The position numbers and the translations under genes were made by a program. Below the pieces are notes generated by a model. That model was not told the DNA's origin. It searched no databases and worked only from the letters and a program-made list of their open reading frames with translations. From JANSWY01 sp965267245 (GTDB lineage: Bacteria > Bacteroidota > Bacteroidia > Cytophagales > Cyclobacteriaceae), in the NCBI GenBank assembly GCA_965267245.1, contig OZ253939.1, positions 6,138,001 through 6,202,000 on the forward strand: 64,000 bases of DNA. Direction: 5' to 3'. Position 1 is the first letter of the stretch. Every line of letters starts with the position of its first letter. Shown one piece after another: positions 10,101-18,814 of the stretch.

Positions 10101-10242
10101 AGATGAAAACAGATTCGCTGACCCTGAATTCAATAATACAGGTGTAAATGGCGATGTTCAAGGAAATGGCATTGGTATTGGTGGATATTTTGCGACTCCT
10201 CCTACAAGATCATTTGGAGCCTTCCTTAACCTAACATTCTAA
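7102..10242 (+). CDS. SusC/RagA-family TonB-dependent outer-membrane transporter
   Basis: 1046 residues. A signal peptide (to about residue 21, VLAQ) is followed by a carboxypeptidase-regulatory-like beta-sandwich (about 26-105; SGKVTG...GLPGVNVILKGT and GTTTDIDGNY). Next come a TonB-box-like segment ETLSEVVVTAYG, a plug domain containing the SusC signature LLRGLRSISNNNEALVIIDG and the SVNIIKGATGAALYG motif, and a 22-strand-type barrel ending in a terminal Phe (NLTF). There is no STN signalling domain, so control by a FecR/ECF pair is unlikely. It would form the gated channel for the ligand captured by the SusD protein encoded 17 nt downstream. The ligand is unknown; no glycoside hydrolase is in the operon. 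Confidence 0.95.
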   Translation: MKKVLLLSFSFVFILCTGVLAQTRSISGKVTGASDGIGLPGVNVILKGTTTGTTTDIDGNYRLSVPDDAGVLVFSFIGLKTQDIEIGARSVIDVSMKEDVETLSEVVVTAYGIERPADEVAYQTEQVDSKTLMQGQQQVVASGLAGKVAGLQVNVQSSGVNPQTQILLRGLRSISNNNEALVIIDGSIASLAAFNDLNPQDIESVNIIKGATGAALYGANASNGAVVVTTKSGTVGQRFKMGLNSSFTVEEVAYLPDFQSEYGSGIDGHYDPVENLNWGPRFDGRMRIVGPDFPDDYVLDDQVIPYAPIKDNLRDFYQQGSTLNNTLFFSGGDESGSYYLSLGNVQTKGIVEGDEYERITIRANADKKIGKLKLGLRSSYFADDTDVHAQQMGDQNRTLYWFVLNTPQQIPLGDYRDWENPASYAYKDNYYNAYYQNPWEMKDTNRDTDKTNRLVGNISAEYEITENIKASGRMGIDNSFGSGKEWRDAQTYDPNLQCCHTPVSSYLIDSEFQRLEVNANALISGSFNLTSEISLKPIVGAAFIDNGWRRSTVTANNLSIPGFYDISNGTGQLIGFADEFKLREYGIFADVTLGWREQIFLNLAGRQDYTSTLPTDDNGYFYPAASLSVILSEMVPAITANGILSFVKLTASNATVYNDLGAFQLNERYTTARTVPMTFPFPFGAVNGFEASRTVVDSEISKEKLNTTEFGWNLGFLNDRFQLNGSVYRTTTTDLITFTSPSFTSGAESFLTNIGKLVNDGIEVTVSGNILRLGDFTWDANVNFTSNELVVKEIKDDLEEIAIITWGGGNYGVFAQKGEAFPQLKAQAYQRDPNGRVVIDPANGNPIIGEVEAFGKTTPDYIIGATSAFGWKGISVSATIDYRTGHVYYEQGSDQMEFTGRSLESVSSDRQDFVFPNSVIEVEPGVFVENTSIPVTDGVMGFWQNTYNEAKENYVKDATALKIRELQASYSLPKSLLEKTGVLSEAQIGFIGRNLWTRLPDENRFADPEFNNTGVNGDVQGNGIGIGGYFATPPTRSFGAFLNLTF

Positions 10243-10259
10243 AATTAATCAGAAGAATA

Positions 10260-11714
10260 ATGAAAAAGATCATATATATATACATGCTTTTTGCAACACT
10301 TTTTGTGAGTTGTGATGAGTGGTTGGATGTAAATCAGGATCCCAATAACCCTACAGAGATTGGTCCTGACTTAAGCTTGCCAGTAGCTCAATTTTATACA
10401 GCATACTGGCTGGCAAATGATAGAAGAGTGAGTCACCTTGGTAACATATTCATGGTGAACTGGAGTGAATCTGCTGGTTTCTCCTGGTATGATACAGAAT
10501 TCTTGTATCAGGCAAATTCTACTTTCTATAACAGAATATTTGATGATGCTTACAGATTAAACATGAAGCAATTCACTGATATTGAAGGAAAGGGAGATGA
10601 CTACCTGGCATATGACGCCATAAGCATGATTATGAAAGCCTATACCTTTCAGATTTTGGTGGATTTCTACGGTGACATTCCTTACTTTGATGCATTAAAA
10701 AGAAGTGATGTAGCAACACCTGCATATGATAATGCACAAGCTATTTATGATGACCTTATTGTCCAATTATCAGCGGCTCAAGACCTTCTGGATCAGGCAG
10801 AGGCAAATACTAACAGTGTTCTACCTGAAGATGATGATGTAATGTTTGGTGGTGATCTGCTCATGTGGAAACAATTCGCCAATAGTGTCAAGCTAAGAAT
10901 TCTTACCAGAGAAAATCAGGTGAAGGATGCTGGTTACATTACGACAGAGTTAGCTGCAATTGCGGAGGAGGGTTCTGGTTACATCACAGCAGACGTAGAG
11001 ATCAATCCTGGATTTACGCAACAGCAAAATCAACAAAGTCCTCTTTGGGAATCTTTTGGTGCTGATGAAACAGGTGCTGAGCCACTTTCTGGTCAGGCAA
11101 CTTGTGCTTCTGAATTCATGATAAACTATCTAACAGACACAAGTGATCCAAGAATAGACTTTTTGTTTGAGGAACCCGCAACTGGCCACTTAGGTGTACC
11201 TCAGGGAATTACCTCAACGCAAGATGTATATGCTCCGGCTTTAGTTTCAAACTTAGGACCTGGCCTTTTAATCGGGCCTTCACAGGGAACTAAGGTAATG
11301 ACTGTTGCAGAAGTAATGTTTAATCTGGCAGAACTAGCGTTGAACAACTTCGGTGGTGATGCAGAGGCTCTCTATGAGGCAGGTGTTCAGGCTTCATTTA
11401 ATACATTAGGAGCAGGTGATGCAAGTGTTTATTTGTCTCAAAATATTGAGAATATTGGATACGATGCTTCATCTAATAAACTTGCTGCTATCATCAATCA
11501 AAAATGGTTAGCAATGCAGGGAATTAACGCGGAACAGTCCTGGTTTGATCATTCCAGAACAGGCTTTCCTGATAATATTCCGATTTCTGTGGAAGCACCG
11601 AACCTGGTAAGGCCTGTTAGATTGGCATACCCTGCAAGTGAGTTGAGTCAGAATTCTGAAAATATTCCTGACCAACCTAATGTATACACAGCTAAAATAT
11701 TCTGGGCTAATTAA
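10260..11714 (+). CDS. SusD/RagB-family nutrient-binding outer-membrane lipoprotein
   Basis: 484 residues with a lipoprotein leader ending VSC (Cys18) and then the typical post-lipobox DEWLDVNQDPNNPT. The DPNNPT segment and overall length resemble the SusD-like_2 group rather than classical starch SusD. The helical TPR-like core is visible, including NFGGDAEALYEAGVQASF and the late LAAIINQKWLAMQGINAEQSWFDHSRTG motif. It would cap the SusC barrel and bind ligand at the cell surface. SusD-like_2 proteins are paired with transporters for peptides as well as glycans, so substrate cannot be assigned. Located 17 nt after susC and 11 nt before a third lipoprotein gene. Confidence 0.93.
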   Translation: MKKIIYIYMLFATLFVSCDEWLDVNQDPNNPTEIGPDLSLPVAQFYTAYWLANDRRVSHLGNIFMVNWSESAGFSWYDTEFLYQANSTFYNRIFDDAYRLNMKQFTDIEGKGDDYLAYDAISMIMKAYTFQILVDFYGDIPYFDALKRSDVATPAYDNAQAIYDDLIVQLSAAQDLLDQAEANTNSVLPEDDDVMFGGDLLMWKQFANSVKLRILTRENQVKDAGYITTELAAIAEEGSGYITADVEINPGFTQQQNQQSPLWESFGADETGAEPLSGQATCASEFMINYLTDTSDPRIDFLFEEPATGHLGVPQGITSTQDVYAPALVSNLGPGLLIGPSQGTKVMTVAEVMFNLAELALNNFGGDAEALYEAGVQASFNTLGAGDASVYLSQNIENIGYDASSNKLAAIINQKWLAMQGINAEQSWFDHSRTGFPDNIPISVEAPNLVRPVRLAYPASELSQNSENIPDQPNVYTAKIFWAN

Positions 11715-11725
11715 AATTTAGAATA

Positions 11726-12547
11726 ATGAAAGTGATAAAACATATATTTATATTTCTTCTTGCCTTAGGTACACTTACATCATGTTTTGATGACGATACC
11801 TTTGTGGATGAAGTAGAATCAACTCCTGTACTTATAGGTTTCTCAAATCGTACAGCGGCTGTATCCGCAGTTTCTGATGGACAGGAGTATGAAAAATTGA
11901 TGGAAGTAAGCCTTTTTGGTCCAAGTAGTAAAGATATTACTACACCAATTACGGCAACCATTTCAGTAGATCCGTCAAGTACTGCACAGGAAGGAGTGCA
12001 TTACAGATTATTGTCTAATGAATTCACAATTGGACCAGATGATAACAAGTTGGGTAATTTCCCTGTCATGATGTTAACTGATGGAATTGAACCTCCTTTG
12101 GCTGCAAATCCAGTTCTTGTATTGAATGTTACACAAGCAACTGGAGATGGTAGAGTAATTGCGAGTGGATCTCAACTTGTGATCAACATGCTTTACTTAT
12201 GCTATGCAGATTTAGCTGGAACTTACGTAGGAACCAATGATTGGTGTGATGAAACATTCGTCGCTGAAATCTCACCCAATCCCGATGGAAGCTGGTACAT
12301 GACCGTTGCAGATGGAGGATTCCTTCATACTTGTACGTCTAATACTACACTTCTCAATTGGGGTAGTATTAATGAAGTGTGTGGTACTATCCAACCTACT
12401 GCAAACCTTAGATACGGAGGTCTTGGAATTGGAGTAATCCAAACTGGGACATGGGATCAGGAGACTGGTACCTTGATCATGGAACACACTGATGAATTCT
12501 TCAATGGTGGACCGTACGAGTGGACTTCAACTTACGTAAGACAGTAA
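11726..12547 (+). CDS. SusCD-associated surface lipoprotein with Calx-beta/DUF4843-like N-terminal region
   Basis: 273 residues. The leader ends LTSC (Cys20). Residues ~30-150 resemble Calx-beta/DUF4843-type sandwiches (TPITATISVDPSSTAQEG followed by a strand-rich stretch). The C-terminal ~115 residues (from YADLAGTYVGTNDWCDETF) form a second beta-rich domain with several cysteines and aromatic residues. Proteins of this kind commonly follow susD genes and act as accessory surface ligand-binding lipoproteins. The specific ligand is not evident. Co-transcription is implied by the 11-nt gap after susD. Confidence 0.7.
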   Translation: MKVIKHIFIFLLALGTLTSCFDDDTFVDEVESTPVLIGFSNRTAAVSAVSDGQEYEKLMEVSLFGPSSKDITTPITATISVDPSSTAQEGVHYRLLSNEFTIGPDDNKLGNFPVMMLTDGIEPPLAANPVLVLNVTQATGDGRVIASGSQLVINMLYLCYADLAGTYVGTNDWCDETFVAEISPNPDGSWYMTVADGGFLHTCTSNTTLLNWGSINEVCGTIQPTANLRYGGLGIGVIQTGTWDQETGTLIMEHTDEFFNGGPYEWTSTYVRQ

Positions 12548-12571
12548 ATCAATTTGATAATCAAGACTTTA

Positions 12572-13432
12572 ATGAATATGAAAATAAATAGAAGTAATAG
12601 ATTGCTAGTGCCGGTATTGGCACTGGTAACCCTGTTCTACTCATGTTATCCAGAGCAGGATATAGAACCGGTTGATTCTCCGGATGATTTACCGAATGCA
12701 GTTATTGAACCTGCTGCTTCAAACAGCGATAATCCAATGGAAGGTGATACACTAACATACAATATCACTGTTGATAAGCTGGTAGCTAATGATGTAGACT
12801 TTAGTGTGGTCTTCGGAGATGGAAATGAGATTGACTCTGATGATATCGAGGTGATTGGAGGAACTCTACTTCAACACAGATTCGAAACTAGTATTTCGAT
12901 TGTGCTAATTGAAGATAATATTCCTGAAATCGATGAACCGTTGAACTTTTCAATTTCCGCTGAAGAGGATATTACCTGGAATTGGCAGTTAGGTCCTGCA
13001 TCAGAAGTAGAAACCTTGAATTTCGCATTGCCAAATGTGAACAATCCTGATGCACTTACCTTGACATTTGCCTGGGATGATCCCGATCATGAAATGGATT
13101 TTGATCTATTTGTAGAGCATGCAACTGAAGGGTCAGTGAGTGCTCAAACTACTGGTGATAATCCTGAAATCGATATGGGTCTATTAAATGAATATCCTGA
13201 TGGTACCTACTATATTGGTGTTGACCCATATGATGTGCAGGATGGAGATATCAATTTTGAAGTAAGATTTGGTGAGCCAAATGGTGATGTAGAAGTGTTT
13301 GAAGGCGTTTTCAATGTTGCAAACCTTGATGACTACCAGCAGGATACGTTTACAGCATGGGCTTGGCCTACATACAGAGTACTTACTGTTGTGAAGTCTG
13401 GTGACAACTACACCGCAACGTTTGAGTTTTAA
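12572..13432 (+). CDS. SusCD-associated lipoprotein with C-terminal beta-sandwich (YfaP/DUF2135-like pattern)
   Basis: 286 residues from the ATG chosen at 12572. An upstream TTG at 12554 would add an implausible leader, and a second ATG lies at 12578. The leader ends FYSC (Cys25). The first ~130 residues are an acidic strand-rich domain with VLIEDNIPEIDEPLNFSIS, a Calx-beta-like phrase. The second half carries FAWDDPDHEMDFDLFVE and EYPDGTYYIGVDPYD, a pattern seen in YfaP/DUF2135-type and pre-peptidase-like sandwiches. Last gene of the susCD operon, followed by a strong terminator. Function beyond surface binding is unknown. Confidence 0.65.
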   Translation: MNMKINRSNRLLVPVLALVTLFYSCYPEQDIEPVDSPDDLPNAVIEPAASNSDNPMEGDTLTYNITVDKLVANDVDFSVVFGDGNEIDSDDIEVIGGTLLQHRFETSISIVLIEDNIPEIDEPLNFSISAEEDITWNWQLGPASEVETLNFALPNVNNPDALTLTFAWDDPDHEMDFDLFVEHATEGSVSAQTTGDNPEIDMGLLNEYPDGTYYIGVDPYDVQDGDINFEVRFGEPNGDVEVFEGVFNVANLDDYQQDTFTAWAWPTYRVLTVVKSGDNYTATFEF

Positions 13433-13454
13433 TACTGTTTGTCACTAATTGATC

Positions 13455-13490
13455 GGAGAGTTCTCCTTAGGTGGGGAACTCTCCATTTTA
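13455..13490 (+). terminator. Strong intrinsic terminator of the susCD operon
   Basis: Twelve-bp stem GGAGAGTTCTCC / GGGGAACTCTCC (one G-U pair) with loop TTAGGT at 13467-13472, followed by ATTTTATT. It sits 22 nt after the last lipoprotein gene. The opposite strand has no T-run beyond the stem, so it works for the + strand. Confidence 0.88.
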
Positions 13491-13497
13491 TTATGTA

Positions 13498-14565
13498 TTA
13501 CTTAGCTGTTAGAATTTTGTTATCTACTAGTTGTTGAAATGCATCCACCATTGAGTCAGATAATGGTCGATATGTCATGTCTAACTCTTTCTTGCTTTTC
13601 GAATTGTCCGCCACCCATTTGTAACCGACATTGTTGGAAATGTATTTTCTAGTTATGGTTCTGTTTACCAGTGGTCCTACGAGCCACAATAACCACTTCG
13701 GGGCAACAGATTTTGGAATCGGAAAATCTTTGCCGAATTTTTGAAATAGGGGTTTTGTCATTTCAGGGAAACTTGTATTATGGCCAGCTACAATATTTCT
13801 TCCATTGGCATTTGGTAAAAAGCCTGCGTTATAATGAGCAATTGCCAGGTCTCTTACATCTACCACACCAAATCCAATATCCGGAACACCTGATTTTAAA
13901 GTTCCATCACCCAATTGCTTAAGAAAATTAAAACTCTCTGACGTAACATTATCAGTGGTAATCGCAGGTCCCATAACAAAAGGAGGGTTTATAGCTACTA
14001 AATCCCATTTATCCTGTGTATCAGCAATTTTCCATGCCTCTTTTTCCGCAACTGTTTTCGAATAAGAATACGGGTTATAGGTTAGCGAACTACTTGTATT
14101 CCATACTTCCTCTGTAAATTTTTGATCAGGAGTATTGTGTATGTCGTTGTTGTCACCGTATACAGCGGCACAGCTACTTGTCAATACGACTCTTTTTACA
14201 CTTTCTGTCTTTTTAGCCTGATTAAGGACATTTCTGGTACCGTTTAAAGCAGGATCAATCAATTCCTTTTGAGCATCTTTGACATCTAATGTAAACGGAG
14301 AGGCCGTGTGATATACAAGTTCACATCCCTTCATTGCTTCCGCATAGGAACCCTCATCTAACAAGTCGGCTTTAAACAATTTAATGTTCCCAGGAGAATT
14401 TTCAGCAAGTTTTTTGAGATGACTTACTTTCTTCTCATTTTCAGGTGAGCGAACTGCTGCATGAACAGTAATACCCTCATCTAATAACTTTTTAACCAAC
14501 CATCCTGCCACAAATCCAGTGGCTCCTGTTACCATTACAGGTTTTGATTTATCTATTTGTTTCAT
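13498..14565 (-). CDS. NAD(P)-dependent extended SDR reductase/epimerase (dihydroflavonol-4-reductase-like)
   Basis: 355 residues. N-terminal Rossmann fold with the nucleotide-binding motif TGATGFVAG (residues 13-21) and the extended-SDR catalytic set: Ser130/131 in VLTSSCAAVYG and the YxxxK motif Y166...K170. The sequence resembles dihydroflavonol reductase/cinnamyl-CoA reductase-type SDRs, which reduce aldehydes or ketones using NADPH. The true substrate in a bacterium cannot be deduced. An AraC-family regulator gene on the same strand ends 95 nt upstream of this start, suggesting a regulator-target pair. Confidence 0.85.
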   Translation of the reverse strand: MKQIDKSKPVMVTGATGFVAGWLVKKLLDEGITVHAAVRSPENEKKVSHLKKLAENSPGNIKLFKADLLDEGSYAEAMKGCELVYHTASPFTLDVKDAQKELIDPALNGTRNVLNQAKKTESVKRVVLTSSCAAVYGDNNDIHNTPDQKFTEEVWNTSSSLTYNPYSYSKTVAEKEAWKIADTQDKWDLVAINPPFVMGPAITTDNVTSESFNFLKQLGDGTLKSGVPDIGFGVVDVRDLAIAHYNAGFLPNANGRNIVAGHNTSFPEMTKPLFQKFGKDFPIPKSVAPKWLLWLVGPLVNRTITRKYISNNVGYKWVADNSKSKKELDMTYRPLSDSMVDAFQQLVDNKILTAK

Positions 14566-14660
14566 GACTGAAATGTTTCAATTTATTTGATACAAAGGTG
14601 AGACCTTTGGTACTTATTTCTACACACAAATACCTGATCAAACAACACATTATCAGGTAA

Positions 14661-15560
14661 TTAGTTATCCCGGAATTGCTGCGGACTCATTCCTGTCTTT
14701 TGCTTAAAGAGACGACTGAAATAGTGAGGATAGTTGAATCCCAATGCATACGCAATTTCATTGATTGTATCATTTGAATTCAAGAGCATCATTTTACCTC
14801 TGTCTACCAAAAAGTCATTAATATGATCCTTGCCACTTCTACCGGTTTCTTTCTTCAACAGGTCACTTAAATATCCAGGAGAAAGATGTACATTATCTGC
14901 CAGGTAGTTAATGGAAGGAGATCCATATTCAAGCGCCTGACTTGTTTTATAATAATCTTTGAGCAATTTCTCTATCTGAGAAATGATGTCCTTGTTTTGG
15001 TTGGTCCTGGTGTTGAATTGTCTTTCATAATACCTGCCACAATAACTCAGTAAAAGGTCAAGGCCTGCCACAATCACTTTCTGACTGTGATTATCAATTC
15101 TTTGCTCATACTCATCTTGAATCTTCAAAGCACAATCGGTTATCGTTTTCTCCTCGTCTTCTGAAAGGTGTAAAGCCTCATAATTTTCATAGGAAAAGAA
15201 GGTATAATCATCGATAGTTTGACCTAAAGCTGACCTTCTAATCAGATCAGGGTGAAACATCAGTACCCACCCTGTACCATTCGGCTCATGATCAATTGAC
15301 GAAGACATTACCTGACCAGGTGCGGTGAAAACCAGGACGCCTTCATTGAAATCTATGTCATGACGGCCATAGCTGAAAGCACAATTGGAGTCTTTTAGCC
15401 AAATACTATACAGGTCAGTCGTTATTGGTGTTCCTGGTGGAATACCTGTGAAATCTGTTTTCGAAATGTCCAATAGACTCACTAAGGGGTGCTTTGGCTT
15501 TTCGTAACCAAGTATTTCATGAACCTGACTAATCGACTTAATTTTCACAATCTCACTCAT
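14661..15560 (-). CDS. AraC-family transcriptional regulator (cytoplasmic)
   Basis: 299 residues. The N-terminal ~160 residues are a cupin-like sensor domain without membrane segments (FTAPGQVMSSS, GTGWVLMFHPDLI). The C-terminal ~105 residues form the AraC/XylS double helix-turn-helix, with INYLADNVHLSPGYLSDLLKKETG as first motif and the closing LGFNYPHYFSRLFKQKTG...PQQFR. Homologues often neighbour oxidoreductase genes and control them. Here the reductase gene lies 95 nt downstream on the same strand. The upstream region is shared with the divergent PadR gene at 15780. Confidence 0.88.
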   Translation of the reverse strand: MSEIVKIKSISQVHEILGYEKPKHPLVSLLDISKTDFTGIPPGTPITTDLYSIWLKDSNCAFSYGRHDIDFNEGVLVFTAPGQVMSSSIDHEPNGTGWVLMFHPDLIRRSALGQTIDDYTFFSYENYEALHLSEDEEKTITDCALKIQDEYEQRIDNHSQKVIVAGLDLLLSYCGRYYERQFNTRTNQNKDIISQIEKLLKDYYKTSQALEYGSPSINYLADNVHLSPGYLSDLLKKETGRSGKDHINDFLVDRGKMMLLNSNDTINEIAYALGFNYPHYFSRLFKQKTGMSPQQFRDN

Positions 15561-15712
15561 CTCAGAATTTATTAGAGCTACCCCAATTGGTTAGAGGAAG
15601 CATGTTTTGTTATTCAATTAACAAAATTACCTGGAATTCGTCCACTCACTAAACACAAAAAGGTGAATACTACACACAAATTAAGGATTGTGATTCAGAG
15701 GGTTATGCTAAA

Positions 15713-15762
15713 TATTTACAAAAGTGAGGATTATCAATTTTAATTATTTACATTTATGAGGA
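15713..15762. promoter_or_regulatory. Direct repeats upstream of PadR gene A (probable operator)
   Basis: Two 18-bp copies, TATTTACAAAAGTGAGGA at 15713-15730 and TATTTACATTTATGAGGA at 15745-15762, match at 14 of 18 positions. They start 32 bp apart, about three helical turns. The second copy ends 17 bp before the PadR start. Spacing and position resemble the repeats in front of the other PadR genes in the window. An autoregulatory PadR operator is inferred. Confidence 0.5.
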
Positions 15763-15779
15763 AAATGATTTGCTAATTT

Positions 15780-16115
15780 ATGAAAGGTAACTATCTAGGG
15801 GAGTTCGAAGAACTGGTTTTATTAAATGTTGCGAGCCTTGGTGAGGAGGCTTATGCAGTTTCTGTCAAAAATGAGATAGAGCAACATCGCAAAGTAAATA
15901 TCAGTGCAATACATTCCGCACTCTACAGACTTGAAGACAAAGGTTTCCTCACTTCAGAATTTGGAGGTGCAGCAAGTAAAAGGGGAGGTAAGCAAAAGCG
16001 ATTTTTCAAAATTACTGCTGCTGGATTGGCAGAATTACAGCGGTCTAAAGATCTAAGGCAGGAGTACTGGAAGAATATTCCCCAATTATCCTACTCGCTT
16101 ATTTGTAAGTCATGA
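15780..16115 (+). CDS. PadR-family transcriptional regulator (module A)
   Basis: 111 residues. Starts with GNYLGEFEELVLLNV, a phrase shared with the PadR proteins at 41715 and 57203. A winged helix-turn-helix follows (SAIHSALYRLEDKGFLTSEFGG) and the wing segment SKRGGKQKRFFKITAAG. PadR proteins are dimeric repressors. This short type lacks the long C-terminal helical domain of classical PadR. Its stop codon overlaps the start of the permease gene by 4 nt (ATGA), so the two are translationally coupled. It probably represses its own operon through the direct repeats just upstream. Confidence 0.9.
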   Translation: MKGNYLGEFEELVLLNVASLGEEAYAVSVKNEIEQHRKVNISAIHSALYRLEDKGFLTSEFGGAASKRGGKQKRFFKITAAGLAELQRSKDLRQEYWKNIPQLSYSLICKS

Positions 16116-18775
16116 AACAATATCGTCCACCGCGATTAGGGGTCAGGTTACTTCGTAAAATTTACACTTCTGAACTATTTGATGAAGTATATGGCGATCT
16201 ACATGAAATATTCATGGATAGGGTGGAGGAGAGGGGTATTTGGTTCGCCCGGCATCAATTTATCATTGACAGCTTACTCTCAATTAGGAATTATGATTTA
16301 AGAAGAAGAAAAAAGGTCACTCAAAATAATACAATAGCCATGTTTAACAATTATTTCAAAATCACATTAAGAAATATCACGAAGGATAAAACTTATTCTT
16401 TGCTAAATATTTTCGGTCTGGCGCTGGGGATTGCCGCGTTTATATTTATACTCCAATATGTGAGTTATGAACGAAGCTATGACAAGTTTCATAGAAGTCA
16501 TGAAAACCTGTATCGCATTAGGTACAAAGTTTATCAGGCAGGAGACCTGCATATTGATTGTGCCGCAGCAGTACCAAGAGTTGGTCCCTTTATGAAGGAG
16601 AAAATGCCTGAAGTCATTGACTTTGCAAGAGCATTTCCGGTTGACGGTATCATTTCTAAGGATCAGATAACATACAGGGAAGACAGGATACATATAGTAG
16701 ATCCATCTTTCTTAAAAATCTTTGATTTCCCTTTGATCCGAGGAAATCTGGGTACAGTCTTAACAGCACCCAACCAGATGGTTATCACTGAGGAGATTGC
16801 TAACAAGTACTTCGGTTCAACAGATGTAATTGGTAAAACACTGAAATACACCTCCTGGGTTAAAGGAGATTTCGAAATTGTGGGAGTCACAGAAAATGTA
16901 CCTGATAATAGCCATTTCAAATATGATTTCTTGATTTCTTACGAAACTCTGAATGAGCATACCAGACGAGAAGATGGGACATCAAGTTCCGAGACACAAT
17001 GGGGGTGGTATGACTTCAACTCATATGTCCTTCTTCGAGATGGAACTGACCCAATAGCATTCGACAAGAAATTTGATGAATATGTAAGGGAGGATAGAAA
17101 AGAGGAGATGGAAAAATATGACTTCCGACCAGAGTTTCCACTCCAACCCATCACCGACATTCACCTGTATTCAAATCTTTTACAGGAATCTGAACCTGAG
17201 GAGCAAGGAGATGGTCAGGCTGTAGCTTTGTTAACCATTATTGCTGTTTTTATACTCGTCATTGCCTGGATAAATTATATCAATCTAGCAACGGCACGTT
17301 CCACTGAAAGGGCTAAAGAAGTCGGGATTCGGAAAACAATGGGTGCATACAAAAATCAATTGGTTTATCAGTTTATCGCTGAGGCATTTATTCTAAACCT
17401 TCTTTCACTGGTACTTGGAATACTCATTGTGCTTGTTGGAATCAGATCATTCAATCAATTAACCGATTCCACATTGAGTACAACCTTCCTGCTGGACGGT
17501 TCTTTTTGGCTGATTGGTCTGGGTATATTCATTTTGGGAGTGTTACTCTCGGGGTTGTACCCTGCATTTGTTTTGTCATCCTTTGAACCAGTTCAGGTGC
17601 TGAAGGGAAAATTCATTCGAAACGACAAAGGAAATACTCTTAGAAGGACACTGGTTACTTTTCAATTTGCAGCCTCGATATCGTTAATCGCAGGTACATT
17701 TATTGTTTTTCAGCAATTGAAGCACATGAACAACACAGATCTTGGATTCTCAATTGGCAATAAGATGGTTGTAAAGAGCCCATCTATATTTCAGGTTGAT
17801 TCCCTATCTGGCAGTATCGCCAAAACATTCCGTACAGAATTAGCCAGAAATCCGATGATTCGTGACATTACAATTAGCTCCAATGTTCCTGGGGATGAGA
17901 TTTTCTGGACCAGTGGCATGAAGAGGCTTGAGGATACCAAGGATAAGTACCATACAATGTACAATGTAAGCATTGATGACAAGTATTTCCCGCTGTATGA
18001 CATTGAAATTATTGCTGGTAGAAACTTCGATCATAAGTTGGCTATTGATACGGGTTCGGTGATCCTTAATCAATCCGCGATAAACCTATTGGGCTATACA
18101 AGTGCAGAAGAAGCGATCAACCGGAAAGTAAATTTCAGAGGATCGGTATTTACGATAGTTGGTGTTGTGGATAATTACAATCAAATGTCCGTTAAAAATG
18201 ACGTTTCCCCAATCACATTCCTGCGGGATGAGGAAGATTTCAATTACCTCACTATTTCAATGGAAACAGACGATTACAAATCGTTAATGAGCGAGGTTGA
18301 ATCAGCTTACCTGGATTTTTTCCCCGGAAACCCATTTGAATTTTTCTTTCTGGATGATTTTTTTAACCGGCAATATGCCAATGAAAGAACCTTTAGTAAT
18401 GTTTTCACACTTTTCGCTGTATTTGCGATTGTAGTTGCTTGCCTGGGGCTATTTGGACTGGCGTCATTTAGCGCTCTACAGAAGACCAAAGAAATTGGTG
18501 TTCGGAAAGTCCTGGGGGCTAAAATCAAGCAGATTGTGATATTGTTGTCGAAGGAGTTTGTTGTTTTAATTGCCATCGCCAATGTAATTGCTTGGCCAGC
18601 AGTATATTTTGCCATGGATAGCTGGTTGAATGGATTTGCTTCTAGAATAAATGTAAGCTTTTTGGTACTAGTGATTTCAGGGATTTTGGTGCTATTAATA
18701 GCACTTATTACAGTCGGCTATAAAATCATTCGGACAGCTAAAGCCAATCCTGTGAATGCATTAAGATACGAATAG
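16112..18775 (+). CDS. FtsX/MacB-like ABC transporter permease with N-terminal prefix domain (module A)
   Basis: 887 residues. Residues 1 to ~75 are a cytoplasmic prefix domain (ELFDEVYGDLHEIF) typical of permease-prefix-domain-2 proteins. A first membrane helix is near 97-115 (LNIFGLALGIAAFIF), followed by a large MacB-type periplasmic domain. The first FtsX three-helix block holds the coupling motif ERAKEVGIRKTMGA. A second periplasmic domain and second FtsX block (KTKEIGVRKVLGA) lead to the end ANPVNALRYE. The protein is thus a fused double permease. No ATPase gene is adjacent, so a separately encoded MacB/LolD-like ATPase is presumed. Substrate unknown; relatives move lipoproteins, peptides or antimicrobials, or respond to envelope stress. 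Confidence 0.9.
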   Translation: MKQYRPPRLGVRLLRKIYTSELFDEVYGDLHEIFMDRVEERGIWFARHQFIIDSLLSIRNYDLRRRKKVTQNNTIAMFNNYFKITLRNITKDKTYSLLNIFGLALGIAAFIFILQYVSYERSYDKFHRSHENLYRIRYKVYQAGDLHIDCAAAVPRVGPFMKEKMPEVIDFARAFPVDGIISKDQITYREDRIHIVDPSFLKIFDFPLIRGNLGTVLTAPNQMVITEEIANKYFGSTDVIGKTLKYTSWVKGDFEIVGVTENVPDNSHFKYDFLISYETLNEHTRREDGTSSSETQWGWYDFNSYVLLRDGTDPIAFDKKFDEYVREDRKEEMEKYDFRPEFPLQPITDIHLYSNLLQESEPEEQGDGQAVALLTIIAVFILVIAWINYINLATARSTERAKEVGIRKTMGAYKNQLVYQFIAEAFILNLLSLVLGILIVLVGIRSFNQLTDSTLSTTFLLDGSFWLIGLGIFILGVLLSGLYPAFVLSSFEPVQVLKGKFIRNDKGNTLRRTLVTFQFAASISLIAGTFIVFQQLKHMNNTDLGFSIGNKMVVKSPSIFQVDSLSGSIAKTFRTELARNPMIRDITISSNVPGDEIFWTSGMKRLEDTKDKYHTMYNVSIDDKYFPLYDIEIIAGRNFDHKLAIDTGSVILNQSAINLLGYTSAEEAINRKVNFRGSVFTIVGVVDNYNQMSVKNDVSPITFLRDEEDFNYLTISMETDDYKSLMSEVESAYLDFFPGNPFEFFFLDDFFNRQYANERTFSNVFTLFAVFAIVVACLGLFGLASFSALQKTKEIGVRKVLGAKIKQIVILLSKEFVVLIAIANVIAWPAVYFAMDSWLNGFASRINVSFLVLVISGILVLLIALITVGYKIIRTAKANPVNALRYE

Positions 18776-18783
18776 AAGACATC

Positions 18784-18814
18784 GGGTGTGGGACATTTGA
18801 TCACACCCTTTTTT
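18784..18814 (+). terminator. Intrinsic terminator of PadR-permease module A
   Basis: Seven-bp stem GGGTGTG / CACACCC with an 11-nt loop, followed by TTTTTT at 18809-18814, starting 8 nt after the permease stop. The 3' half overlaps the stop codon of the convergent GNAT gene. Confidence 0.82.
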
